A DNA stretch of 46,653 nucleotides, from contig CAZRKB010000004.1 in NCBI GenBank assembly GCA_964601125.1, positions 1-46,653 on the forward strand, written 5' to 3'. Origin of the DNA: DATDVC01 sp964601125 (GTDB taxonomy: Bacteria > Patescibacteriota > Minisyncoccia > Phycocordibacterales > WO2-35-19). The position numbers and the translations under genes were made by a program. The stretch's first letter is position 1; each line of letters begins with the position of its first letter. Under the pieces are notes generated by a model, which was not told the origin of the DNA, made no database searches, and worked only from the letters and a program-made list of their open reading frames with translations. Positions 7,081-15,175 of the stretch are shown piece after piece.

Positions 7081-7722
7081 ATGAAAAAAATCATAGCAAT
7101 AGCTGCAGTATTGGGCTTCGCCCTTTCTGCTTCTACCGCTTCTGCTATCTTTTTCCCTTTCCCATCTTCATCATCTGAACTTGATATCAATGTTGATGTA
7201 AACAATGACGCTTACGTTAAAAACGTAGTTGATACAACCGCTTCAACTGGCGGTAATTCTTCTATGGGAGGTAGCGCTAGGAATAGGGTAAAAGGTGGTA
7301 GTGTGACCGGTACCGCCGCAAACGGCGGAGAGACTGGTGATATCGATACTGGCAATGCAGTGGCTACAGCTTACGTTGACAATTATGTAAATGATAATGA
7401 TGTCAAAGTAAAGAGCGATTGTGGTTGCAAAGGCGATGCTGACATAAATGTAGATCTTGAAAACGATGCTACAGTAAAAAATTATGTCGACACCAAAGCA
7501 AAGACTGGCTACAACACTTCTGTTGGAGGTAATGCCTCAAACAAAGTAAGAGCAAAGTCTTCATCTCACAGCTGGTTTAGTTTCTGGGGTTCTTCAAACA
7601 ACAATGTTGAAGACACTGAGGCTAACGGCGGAGATGCCGGTGAAATAACCACCGGTGATGCTGACGCTTGGTCAGAAGTTGTAAACGTTGTGAATAGCAA
7701 CGTGGTTAGAGTGCGCAGATAA
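7081..7722 (+). CDS. Secreted repeat protein, two Asn/Thr-Gly-rich repeats
   Basis: Signal peptide at residues 1-22 ending STASA. The mature protein consists of two copies of a unit of about 90 residues: DINVDVNNDAYVKNVVDT-x-ASTGGNSSMGG ... NGGETGDIDTGNAVATAYVDNYVNDNDV, and again DINVDLENDATVKNYVDT ... NGGDAGEITTGDADAWSEVVNVVNSNV. The alternating pattern with Asn, Gly and Ala at fixed places suggests a beta-solenoid or amyloid-like fibre. The copies are separated by CGCKGD, a possible disulfide. The same unit recurs in the next two genes, so the three probably form one surface structure. I know of no named family. No Shine-Dalgarno is seen before the ATG. Confidence 0.75.
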   Translation: MKKIIAIAAVLGFALSASTASAIFFPFPSSSSELDINVDVNNDAYVKNVVDTTASTGGNSSMGGSARNRVKGGSVTGTAANGGETGDIDTGNAVATAYVDNYVNDNDVKVKSDCGCKGDADINVDLENDATVKNYVDTKAKTGYNTSVGGNASNKVRAKSSSHSWFSFWGSSNNNVEDTEANGGDAGEITTGDADAWSEVVNVVNSNVVRVRR

Positions 7723-7740
7723 TTTGCCTCCTAGCCATTT

Positions 7741-7766
7741 CCCGAGGAGGTTTCTCCTCCTTCGGG
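7741..7766 (+). other. Intergenic hairpin
   Basis: CCCGAGGAGG (7741-7750) pairs with CCTCCTTCGGG (7756-7766) with a one-base bulge. No T run follows, so it is more likely an mRNA stability or processing element than a terminator. Confidence 0.45.
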
Positions 7767-7807
7767 TCAAGCCAGTGTCAAAATAAGACGTTGGTTTGTC
7801 CGGAGTT

Positions 7808-8194
7808 ATGATCAAAAATTCACTAAAAATCGCTTTTTTTCTGATGCTTTTGCCATCGGTTGCCTATGGCGCTACTGTAATAAATAATGTTTCTTCTTCA
7901 GCAAACACAGGCGGAGGTTCGACGGAAGGAGAGGCTAGAGCAAGCATAAAAATTTACACCGAGGTGAACAGCCAAGTTGTTGAGAATTTTGATAAGGAGG
8001 TCGTTTCTCAATACGGCACCGCAAGTGTCGAGGTAAAAACAGAGACAAAAGTAGATGAATCGGGAGAAATAAATTCTCAAAGTGAAATCGAAGTTAGCGG
8101 GGAAGAGATCCTCGCTGAAAAGGAGGCTCCAAAAACCGGAGTAAATGTTCTGCAAAAAATATTAACTTATGTGTTCAGATTATTTACATTCTAA
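7808..8194 (+). CDS. Small secreted protein with half a repeat unit
   Basis: 128 aa from the ATG at 7808 (a TTG at 7796 is possible; GGAG at 7802-7805 is too close to serve 7808 and suits neither well). Signal peptide ends SVAYGA. Directly after it comes ATVINNVSSSANTGGGSTEGEARASIKIYTEVNS, one half of the repeat unit found in the flanking genes, then an acidic segment, then PKTGVNVLQKILTYVFRLFTF, a hydrophobic C-terminal end. The PKTG before a hydrophobic tail hints at an anchoring signal, but a full sortase motif is not present. Its last 26 nt overlap the start of the next gene, suggesting coupled translation. Confidence 0.7.
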   Translation: MIKNSLKIAFFLMLLPSVAYGATVINNVSSSANTGGGSTEGEARASIKIYTEVNSQVVENFDKEVVSQYGTASVEVKTETKVDESGEINSQSEIEVSGEEILAEKEAPKTGVNVLQKILTYVFRLFTF

Positions 8195-10487
8195 AAAATA
8201 CCGAGTTACTCTGTCGCTCCTCACTCTGTTTTTGATCCTTAGTATTGGGAACCTTTTTCTCATGCCTAAAATTTTGACGTATGCCGAAGAATCCGAGAGT
8301 GGGCCACCGGTTGAATCGGCAGAAAATGTTTTGGCAGCTGAGACGGTCGAACCCACCACGGAAACATCGACAGAGGTAATAGAAACTGATGAGCCACTAG
8401 AGACGGATATTGAAACAGGGGACGCTATTGCAAACGTAAATGTAGTCAATGAAGTCAATGTTAACGAGGTAAATTCAGAAACTAACATGGTGACACTTGG
8501 TGATTCTTTGGGTGGCGAGTCTCTAGATTTAAGAGAAATCATAAATCTTAATAACTCCACTACCACAGCGACTTCTACATGCACAGACTGTATTTCGAGC
8601 ACCACTCTATCAAACCAAAACTTTGCAACAATCACCAATGTATTAAATGTAACAGCCGATACCGGTAATAACACTTCGAGTAGTACAACAACAGAAGGGG
8701 CGGCTTCGTCAACTATAATCACGGGCAATGCCTACGCCGGTAGCAATGTTGTAAATGTAGTCAATACAAACATTGTTGATTCTAAATATTTCTTGCTTGT
8801 TTTTAATAACTTTGGCGATTGGTCTGGAGATTTAGTGTTCCCAAATGCAAACTTTTTTGACAACTTCCTTTCTCTTTTTAATCCCGAATGCGATTGCCAA
8901 AACAGTGATACGTTTATAGCAAACGACAATTCAGCTGAAATAATTAACGACATAAATACCTCTAGTAATACCGGCAATAATGAATCTTGGGGAAACATAG
9001 ATACTGGCAATGCATTTTCTTACTCAAATTCACTAAATTTAGTTAATAAAAACATGTACAACGACTCGTCTTTTTATCTGGTCGTCAAAGTATTTGGCGA
9101 TTGGAAGGGCGATATTTTCAATCTACCCCCCGGTATTGCTTGGGGAAAAACAGAGGGAGGCATTGTTTTGTACAACGAACAGAGTGGCATACCAAATACT
9201 AGCGGAGCTTCAGGTGGTATCAGTATTTTAAGTAGCAGTACAGCAAATATAATCAACGATATCCAAGTCTCTGCAAATACAGGTGATAATATTGGTGGTT
9301 CTATAGAGACAGGAAATGCATACGCAGGGAGCAACACTGTAAACATCGCCAACACCAACATCATAAGCTCAAACTGGATGGCTGCTCTGGTCAATATTTT
9401 TGGCGATTGGAATGGAAATATTTCTTTCGGTCAGCCAGATTTATGGGTTGGGCTCACTGCCAACATAGAAGGCAAGGCTGAAGCTGGTTCGAGCGTCTTC
9501 TTTAAAGCCACAATTAAAAACAAGGGGGACGCCAGGGCAAGTGATATCAACATCCTCTCTCGACTCAAAACGACAAGATTCACTTTTACATCCACTTATT
9601 CTGATTACAATCTTCTTCATTTAGATTCATTGGAACCAGGAGAGACCAAGGAATTTGATTTTGTGGGGTATATTGACAGGTTTGCCCATGGAGAAAATAT
9701 CGTGATCGAAACAAATATTTCTTCTCTTGAGACTGATGGAAATATTAAGGACAATAAAGACCAGCTTTCTTTCGTCGCCACTTTTAACCCTGGCTCAATG
9801 ATATTGCCGCAAAATCATCACTTTACCACTTACCCAGACATCTCAATCACCAAGACTCATATGCTACCAAATTCTGTGGTAGTTGATGGTGTTGAAATGG
9901 TTCCAGCTGGAGCATCAGTTGATTTTGAAATTGTGGTCAAAAATAACGGAGGAGAGGCTTATGACAGCACACTTTTTGATAAGCTGGTAAACGAAGAAGG
10001 AAAAATTATAAACGAGCAGTACTGGGAGCTTGGAACAATATTGCCAAATGAAGAGATATCAGTAACTTACTCGACTGTTTTTAATGAAAAAATGCCTGCG
10101 GGTATTTATACCAATTATGCTTGGGTCGAAGCCCTTAGCGGAGACAGTATTGCCGGATTCGAAAAAAAAGCAGACTCTCCAGTGGTAAAAGATGTGGTAA
10201 TAGTCGCGGAGAAACCAAAAGTAGTTGAGATAACGACAGAAACCATAGAGACAGAAGGTGAGGTTTTGGGAGTTGTCACAAAAGATATCGATTTATTTAG
10301 GGAAGAGGTAAGTAAAGAGGGTTTACGTCATGAATTTATTACTGGATTTTGTTTTGAAAAAACAGAAGAAGAAAAAAGAGATCGATTTAATACATTAGGC
10401 TATTCTCAAACCGTTCTCCTGGGGTTATCCTTCATGCTGGTAATGAGCAGAAGAAATAATTTGCCATCAAACTTGCTTCTGGTCTAA
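8169..10487 (+). CDS. Large secreted repeat protein with DUF11/CARDB-like domains
   Basis: 772 aa. A hydrophobic signal region at residues 14-38 is followed by an acidic linker. About residues 75-430 hold four copies of the repeat of this locus (ANTG-N-N ... I-x-TGNAYAGSN-x-VN-x-x-NTN-I). Three of them end in a conserved FGDW-x-G-[DN] motif (FGDWSGD, FGDWKGD, FGDWNGN) not seen in the smaller proteins. Residues about 430-545 and 555-680 look like two immunoglobulin-like DUF11/CARDB domains (FKATIKNKGDARASDINI; SVDFEIVVKNNGGEAYDS). The end has a hydrophobic stretch TVLLGLSFMLVMS followed by Arg-Arg, a likely membrane stop. It is probably the membrane- or wall-linked base of the surface structure; this is inference. 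Confidence 0.78.
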   Translation: MCSDYLHSKKYRVTLSLLTLFLILSIGNLFLMPKILTYAEESESGPPVESAENVLAAETVEPTTETSTEVIETDEPLETDIETGDAIANVNVVNEVNVNEVNSETNMVTLGDSLGGESLDLREIINLNNSTTTATSTCTDCISSTTLSNQNFATITNVLNVTADTGNNTSSSTTTEGAASSTIITGNAYAGSNVVNVVNTNIVDSKYFLLVFNNFGDWSGDLVFPNANFFDNFLSLFNPECDCQNSDTFIANDNSAEIINDINTSSNTGNNESWGNIDTGNAFSYSNSLNLVNKNMYNDSSFYLVVKVFGDWKGDIFNLPPGIAWGKTEGGIVLYNEQSGIPNTSGASGGISILSSSTANIINDIQVSANTGDNIGGSIETGNAYAGSNTVNIANTNIISSNWMAALVNIFGDWNGNISFGQPDLWVGLTANIEGKAEAGSSVFFKATIKNKGDARASDINILSRLKTTRFTFTSTYSDYNLLHLDSLEPGETKEFDFVGYIDRFAHGENIVIETNISSLETDGNIKDNKDQLSFVATFNPGSMILPQNHHFTTYPDISITKTHMLPNSVVVDGVEMVPAGASVDFEIVVKNNGGEAYDSTLFDKLVNEEGKIINEQYWELGTILPNEEISVTYSTVFNEKMPAGIYTNYAWVEALSGDSIAGFEKKADSPVVKDVVIVAEKPKVVEITTETIETEGEVLGVVTKDIDLFREEVSKEGLRHEFITGFCFEKTEEEKRDRFNTLGYSQTVLLGLSFMLVMSRRNNLPSNLLLV

Positions 10488-10516
10488 ATCGCCCTAGCGT
10501 GTTAGATTGGATATAA

Positions 10517-11017
10517 ATGAAAAAGGGTAAATTGGGGATATTTTCGGTTTGTATCGCCATCATAATTGTTACAGTTTTTTTGATACCAAGCTGGCGGATT
10601 GCCACCCTTGAATCTCTGTCTGCCATCTACACCTCGGTACTTGTAAACCTTACAAACAAAAACAGGTTGGCAGCAAATGTTGGCGAACTAAAAGTAAGCC
10701 CTGTTTTAGAAAATGCAGCTCAAATGAAAGCTGATGATATGGCAAAGAGGGGATACTTCTCACACAATACACCTGAAGGGGAAACTCCGTGGTATTGGTT
10801 TAAAAAAGCGGGCTATGAATATAAATATGCTGGCGAAAATTTAGCAGTCAACTTCACCGAAAGTGAAGAGGTAGAAAGAGCCTGGGTAAACTCCCGAAGT
10901 CATTTCTTAAACATAATAAACCCTAAATTTGAGGAAATTGGTATAGCCACTTCTACCGGCATTTATAAGGGCAAAGAAGCAGTGTTTGTGGTCCAACTAT
11001 TTGGGACACCGAGGTAA
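10517..11017 (+). CDS. CAP-domain (SCP/YkwD-like) secreted protein
   Basis: 166 aa. One N-terminal TM or signal anchor (residues 8-27) is followed by a short CAP domain. NKNRLAANVGELKVSPVLENAAQMKADDM and GYFSHNTPEGETPWYWF give the first conserved His; YAGENLA gives the Glu; WVNSRSHFLNIINPKFEEIGIA gives the second His; the end VVQLFG is also typical. Bacterial YkwD-like proteins are secreted and of uncertain biochemical role. It lies 29 nt after the large repeat protein, in the same direction, so it may belong to the same surface operon. Confidence 0.88.
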   Translation: MKKGKLGIFSVCIAIIIVTVFLIPSWRIATLESLSAIYTSVLVNLTNKNRLAANVGELKVSPVLENAAQMKADDMAKRGYFSHNTPEGETPWYWFKKAGYEYKYAGENLAVNFTESEEVERAWVNSRSHFLNIINPKFEEIGIATSTGIYKGKEAVFVVQLFGTPR

Positions 11018-11047
11018 CCATATGGTAAAGAGGGAGTTAGAGAGAGA

Positions 11048-11974
11048 TTATCCACTCCTATGCAACTCCAAATAAATATCCTCGAGAGCTTTGACGGCGT
11101 CACCTGCGGCTATATTGTTTTGGTGATAAAGAGTATCGGTACAGTCGCCGGCGGCCCAAATACCAGGCTCTGAAGTGCGTTGAGTCTTGTGATCTATTTT
11201 AATTCTTCGCATCTCGTCCATATCAACAAGCCCCTCCACAAAAGAAGTAGCTGGGATGTGGCCGATTTCTACGAAAATCCCTTCCGCTTTCAACTTAATA
11301 TTATCTTCTGCAAATGGAGCGGTTTTATTGTAAATAAGAGTCTCAACAAATTTACTACCCTTTATTTCGGTTGGTACGGCATTTGCAACAGCTTTCATTT
11401 TTGGGTTTTCTAACACTTTTTCTACAGTAATCGGGTCAGCTTTAAATTCTCCCCGAGAGAGGAGGGTGACGCTTTTGCAATAAGCCAAAAGTTGAGCAGC
11501 TGACTCAAAGCCAGCGTTACCTCCACCGATAACCACCACTTCTTTGTCAGCAAAAAATGGTCCGTCGCACGAAGCGCAGTAGGTTATACCCTTTCCTTCA
11601 AATTGATCTGCCCCAGGCACATCGAGCTTCCTTCTTGAACCGCCAGTAGCTACCAAGACGGCTTTAGCTTGATACTCTGACTTATTGGTTACAACAGTGA
11701 AAAACCCATCACCTTTGGCAACTCTATCAACTCTTTCACCTTCTATCACATTAACCACCTCTCCAGCATAAAACTTGACATGGTTCTTTAAATTTTTGGC
11801 CAAATCAGTACCAGATATGGCTGTGGTGCCGATCCAGTTTTGAATTTCGTTTGACTCTATGCTCTGACCACCAAATGACTCAGCGATCAAGGCTGTCTTA
11901 ATTTGCTTTCTTGCCGCATAAACGCCAGCCGCCGCTCCCGCCGGCCCTCCACCGATAATAATTAAATCGTACAT
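11048..11974 (-). CDS. trxB: Thioredoxin reductase-like flavoprotein
   Basis: NADPH-dependent disulfide reductase, 308 aa. The FAD-binding start is YDLIIIGGGPAGAAAGVYAA, the redox pair is in CASCDGPFF, the NADPH site is VVIGGGNAGFESA, and the C-terminal FAD motif is GIWAAGDCTD. The start is the ATG at 11974, 14 nt after the ftsZ stop. The longer open frame would add 24 residues overlapping ftsZ with no family counterpart. A -10 box TATAAT (11982-11987 in plus coordinates) sits 7 nt before the ATG, and AGGTGGT lies between them, so the gene may be leaderless or use that weak Shine-Dalgarno. Its thioredoxin partner could be the membrane protein at 39631, but that is a guess. Confidence 0.93.
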   Translation of the reverse strand: MYDLIIIGGGPAGAAAGVYAARKQIKTALIAESFGGQSIESNEIQNWIGTTAISGTDLAKNLKNHVKFYAGEVVNVIEGERVDRVAKGDGFFTVVTNKSEYQAKAVLVATGGSRRKLDVPGADQFEGKGITYCASCDGPFFADKEVVVIGGGNAGFESAAQLLAYCKSVTLLSRGEFKADPITVEKVLENPKMKAVANAVPTEIKGSKFVETLIYNKTAPFAEDNIKLKAEGIFVEIGHIPATSFVEGLVDMDEMRRIKIDHKTQRTSEPGIWAAGDCTDTLYHQNNIAAGDAVKALEDIYLELHRSG

Positions 11975-11987
11975 ACCACCTATTATA

Positions 11988-13169
11988 CTATTTGAGTTTT
12001 GATCTTCGCAAGAAAGCCGGTACTGCGCCCCATTCGTCGTCATCATCGATTATAACGTTTTGTTTTCTTTCTTCGTTGTTTTCGTCTCTGTTATTGTTTT
12101 CTTCTTTTTTATCTTCTTTTTCCTTTTCTTTATCCTTACCAAAAACTGTATTAAAAATGCGTCCCTTTCCTTGCTCATCGTCTTTGTTTTCAGCAAACAT
12201 GCCTCTCATGTAGTTTTCGGGGAAACCGGCTGCAATGACCGTTATCTTTATCTCTCCTTTCTTGAGCCTGTCATCGCGAACGGTACCGAAAATAATCTTG
12301 GCATTTGGGTCAACCGACTCGGTTATAAGCTTGGCTGCGTCATGGATTTCAAACATGGTCACATCGTCTCCTCCGGCTATTGAGAAAAGCACACCTCTTG
12401 CACCATTTATAGAAAGATCTAATAAAGGAGAGTTTATAGCCAATTTAGCTGCTTCAGTTGCCCTGTTTTCACCAGAGGCCCTACCTATGCCCATAAGAGC
12501 CCCGCCGGCTCCTTCCATGACAGCTTTGATGTCAGCAAAGTCAATGTTAATCATCCCAGGAGTAGTGATGAGGTCTGAAATTCCTTCAACAGCTTGTTTT
12601 AAAATATCATCACACATTGCAAAAGCATTTTTGGCTGGAGTATCTTTGTTTATTGTCGCAAGGAGTCTATCATTTGGAATGACTATCAGCGCGTCAACTG
12701 ACTGCTTCAAACTTTCCAAGCCAGCCTCTGCTATGCGCATCCTCTGGTTTCCTTCAAAAGAAAATGGCTTGGTAACTACACCCACAGTTAGAGTACCGAG
12801 CTCTTTGGCCGTACGAGCGATCACCGGAGCGGCACCACTCGCTGTACCACCACCAAATCCTCCGGCTACAAATACCATGTCGGCTCCCTTTAAAGCTTCC
12901 TGTATTTCTTCTTTGGTTTCTTCAGCTGCTCTTTTGCCTATTTCTGGATCCATACCTGCGCCCAGGCCACGTGTCAAATTTTTACCTATGTGTATTTTTT
13001 TCTTGGCTTCGGAATAATGCAGGTCCTGAGCATCGGTATTTACAGACACGAAATCAACTCCTCTTACCTTAGAGTTTATCATGTGATTTACAGCATTTTT
13101 TCCTGATCCACCTACTCCAATCACCTTTATTCTAGCGAATGATTCTACTTCTGGTTTTATTTGAGGCAT
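11988..13169 (-). CDS. ftsZ: Cell division protein FtsZ
   Basis: Tubulin-like GTPase that forms the division ring, 393 aa. Residues 12-40 give the nucleotide-binding start (IKVIGVGGSGKNAVNHM), and VSVNTDAQDL is typical. The T4 signature loop reads GGGTASGAAP instead of the usual GGGTGTGAAP. The T7 catalytic loop is in NIDFADIKAVMEGAGGALMGIG. After an acidic, Asn- and Lys-rich linker (about residues 335-378) the conserved C-terminal peptide DEWGAVPAFLRRSK binds FtsA and other partners. It lies downstream of ftsA with a 67-nt gap, the usual order. Confidence 0.98.
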   Translation of the reverse strand: MPQIKPEVESFARIKVIGVGGSGKNAVNHMINSKVRGVDFVSVNTDAQDLHYSEAKKKIHIGKNLTRGLGAGMDPEIGKRAAEETKEEIQEALKGADMVFVAGGFGGGTASGAAPVIARTAKELGTLTVGVVTKPFSFEGNQRMRIAEAGLESLKQSVDALIVIPNDRLLATINKDTPAKNAFAMCDDILKQAVEGISDLITTPGMINIDFADIKAVMEGAGGALMGIGRASGENRATEAAKLAINSPLLDLSINGARGVLFSIAGGDDVTMFEIHDAAKLITESVDPNAKIIFGTVRDDRLKKGEIKITVIAAGFPENYMRGMFAENKDDEQGKGRIFNTVFGKDKEKEKEDKKEENNNRDENNEERKQNVIIDDDDEWGAVPAFLRRSKLK

Positions 13170-13236
13170 ATCTAAAATCTAAAGCTAAATAGAGAAAAAG
13201 TAAATCTTGCTAATGGTTGCATATATGTTCTAAAAA

Positions 13237-14409
13237 TTAAGGCAGGAACTGTTTCAAAAAATTAATAATGGTATTAAAAACATCCTTGCTGTGCTTGCGG
13301 AGTCCGAGTCCATCTTCTTCATCTGGCAAATTACCGACCACGCAAAGCCCATAGGCAACAGACCAAGACGAGTCCTTTATCTGAAATTTTCCGTTACTTA
13401 TATTTAAAGATGCAATACGAGAAGGTAGACGCAAATAGCTTCGAGCCAGGTCTTCTATGGCTCCAATCGAGGAAGAGCCTCCGGTTACTATTATGCCGGC
13501 CGGTAAAAGTCCAGACTTTCCGATTTTTTTAAGATGCGCTTCTACTAGTTCAAAAATATCTCCAAGTCTAGCAGAAACTATTTCCTCTAGCTTCTTCTTT
13601 GAAAAATTTGTAGCAGTTACACTGCCAAGTTTTATTGATTCGGCTTCCTCAAGAGAAACTTTTAACCCTAAAGCGATGTCATTGGTTATGTCGCTTCCGC
13701 CTATGCCAAAAACTTCAAGGGAAATCGGTATTTGATTTTCAAAAACTACGATCGAAACTGTCTCTGCGCCGATGTTGGCCAGCACACAGCCGGCAATCCT
13801 CTGGCTTTTTGAAAGCACGACGAAAGAGGCGGCGATAGGCGAGGCGACAACATCTATCACCCTGACACCAGCTTCCTCCACCGCTTCAACCAAGTCGTTT
13901 AGATGGTGTTCAATACAACTTACAAACAGAACCTTGGCTTCCACTCGGACACCTTTCATGTCTAAGATTCTGCCCATTACCGGTTTACCATCAACTTTCC
14001 AAGAAGTAGGGATAGAGTAAATGATTTTCCTGTTCTGAATGGCGGCCGCAGGTATTGATTCTTCGGCGGCAAGGATGGCTTGCTCTATATCAGCTTCGGT
14101 TATTTTTTGATCAGCCCTAGCTACCACACTGGAGCCTTGAGAATTGATGCCAGAAAGACCGACTCCGCCAATAGAAATAAAAGCTTTATTTATTTTTACA
14201 CCAGAAGATTTTTCAGCTTGCGCCACTGCGCTCGAGACACTTCGTATAACGTCTCCGGTGTTTATGGTGTATCCGTGCCGTAGGCCTTTTGATTCACTCC
14301 TTCCAGTGCCCAAAACTTTTGGCAAAGAATTTTGATCCGCTTGCTCCGCTACCACAACCCGCACTTCATAAGTGCCTATATCTATTCCAACTGTGATACG
14401 TGAGCTCAT
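13237..14409 (-). CDS. ftsA: Cell division protein FtsA
   Basis: Actin-like ATPase that ties FtsZ filaments to the membrane, 390 aa. TVGIDIGTYEVRVVVAE is the phosphate 1 motif; SHS2-type region around residues 85-165; LANIGAETVSIVVFE is the phosphate 2 motif; GIIVTGGSSSIGAIEDLA is the adenosine motif. The end VFNTIINFLKQFLP is an amphipathic helix, the usual membrane-targeting sequence. A -10-like TATAGT lies 14 nt before the ATG. FtsA and FtsZ together without the rest of the dcw cluster fits a reduced genome. Confidence 0.96.
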   Translation of the reverse strand: MSSRITVGIDIGTYEVRVVVAEQADQNSLPKVLGTGRSESKGLRHGYTINTGDVIRSVSSAVAQAEKSSGVKINKAFISIGGVGLSGINSQGSSVVARADQKITEADIEQAILAAEESIPAAAIQNRKIIYSIPTSWKVDGKPVMGRILDMKGVRVEAKVLFVSCIEHHLNDLVEAVEEAGVRVIDVVASPIAASFVVLSKSQRIAGCVLANIGAETVSIVVFENQIPISLEVFGIGGSDITNDIALGLKVSLEEAESIKLGSVTATNFSKKKLEEIVSARLGDIFELVEAHLKKIGKSGLLPAGIIVTGGSSSIGAIEDLARSYLRLPSRIASLNISNGKFQIKDSSWSVAYGLCVVGNLPDEEDGLGLRKHSKDVFNTIINFLKQFLP

Positions 14410-14487
14410 ATTTCTCTTATTTTACTATACAAACCTTTATTCCTCCAAATTTAAAGGTGTTTATAGGACAGAAAATATGGATTTGGT

Positions 14488-14829
14488 TTATTTAGAAAAC
14501 TTTTCGAAATATTTTTGTTCGAGCTTTTCCATTTTAGACCCATGATCAAGCCCTTTTAGATGAAGAAGGCCGTGTATGGTTAAAAATAGTAAATAGCCTT
14601 TGGGTGACAGACCATGTTCAGGAGCTTTTTGTTTGGCAACTTCTTTGCAGATCAAAATTTCACCAGAAGTAGGGGATAGAGGGAAAGAAAGGATATCTGT
14701 CGGGCTATCTTTTTTTCGATATTTTTTATTGAGCACATGGATCTCTTCTTTGTTTATAAATGCAAAAGAGAGCTCGTAGTCTCCCCCCAAAATTTCTTCC
14801 TTTATTTTTTCGATACGGGCAAGATCCAT
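14488..14829 (-). CDS. ybeY: Endoribonuclease YbeY (short form)
   Basis: Metal-dependent RNase for 16S rRNA 3' maturation and ribosome quality control. The signature HGLLHLKGLDHG (HxxxHxxGxDH zinc site) and DSPTDILSFPLS are clear. Bacterial YbeY is usually near 150 aa; the ATG at 14829 gives 113 aa. A TTG at 14892 would add 21 residues (including CSTFAKATVGKK) that overlap the end of rpsU. That stretch looks like a translated genomic repeat rather than protein, so I prefer 14829. It sits directly after rpsU, a fitting partner for 30S ribosome assembly. Confidence 0.88.
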   Translation of the reverse strand: MDLARIEKIKEEILGGDYELSFAFINKEEIHVLNKKYRKKDSPTDILSFPLSPTSGEILICKEVAKQKAPEHGLSPKGYLLFLTIHGLLHLKGLDHGSKMEKLEQKYFEKFSK

Positions 14830-14842
14830 TGATTCTTTTTTA

Positions 14843-14873
14843 CCCACCGTAGCTTTAGCGAAGGTTGAGCAAT
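14843..14873 (-). repeat. Probable repeat remnant between rpsU and ybeY
   Basis: The minus strand reads CTTCGCTAAAGCTACGGTGG just after the rpsU stop. From memory, peptides like FAKAT encoded by such sequence recur at protein ends in Patescibacteria. It is the only copy in this window, so the call rests on recall and needs a genome-wide search. Confidence 0.35.
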
Positions 14874-14875
14874 CT

Positions 14876-15112
14876 TTATTGCAAATTTCCAACCATCTTA
14901 CCCAACTTTATAAGCTTCTTTACCTCTTCTCTTCTAGCTATTTTTTTCAACGCCTTTTTCTTTTTTACATATTCAGAAAGATTTCGAGTGCTGTATCTTT
15001 TACTTCTGAGACGAGACAAAATACCGGAGCCCTGAACTCGCTTGGTAAACTTCCTTATGAGGCCAAGATTGTTATCTGTGGCGTTTTTTGATACCTCAAC
15101 GTTTGTTGCCAT
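14876..15112 (-). CDS. rpsU: Small ribosomal subunit protein bS21
   Basis: 78 aa, basic. NLGLIRKFTKRVQGSGILSR and the following Lys/Arg-rich helices (LRSKRYSTRNLSEYVKKKKA) are typical of bS21, which binds near the 16S anti-Shine-Dalgarno end. Its N-terminus is slightly extended (MATNVEVSKNATD). Followed by ybeY in the same direction. Confidence 0.93.
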   Translation of the reverse strand: MATNVEVSKNATDNNLGLIRKFTKRVQGSGILSRLRSKRYSTRNLSEYVKKKKALKKIARREEVKKLIKLGKMVGNLQ

Positions 15113-15175
15113 ATTTTAGGTTAGAAGACATGTTAACATAAGATACTATTTTATGCAAAATTGCTCTGGGCCAAA

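Noticed and set aside
11041..11060. TTATCCACT near the trxB end as a DnaA box
   Set aside because: One mismatch to consensus, isolated, and located at a convergent gene end, so likely chance.
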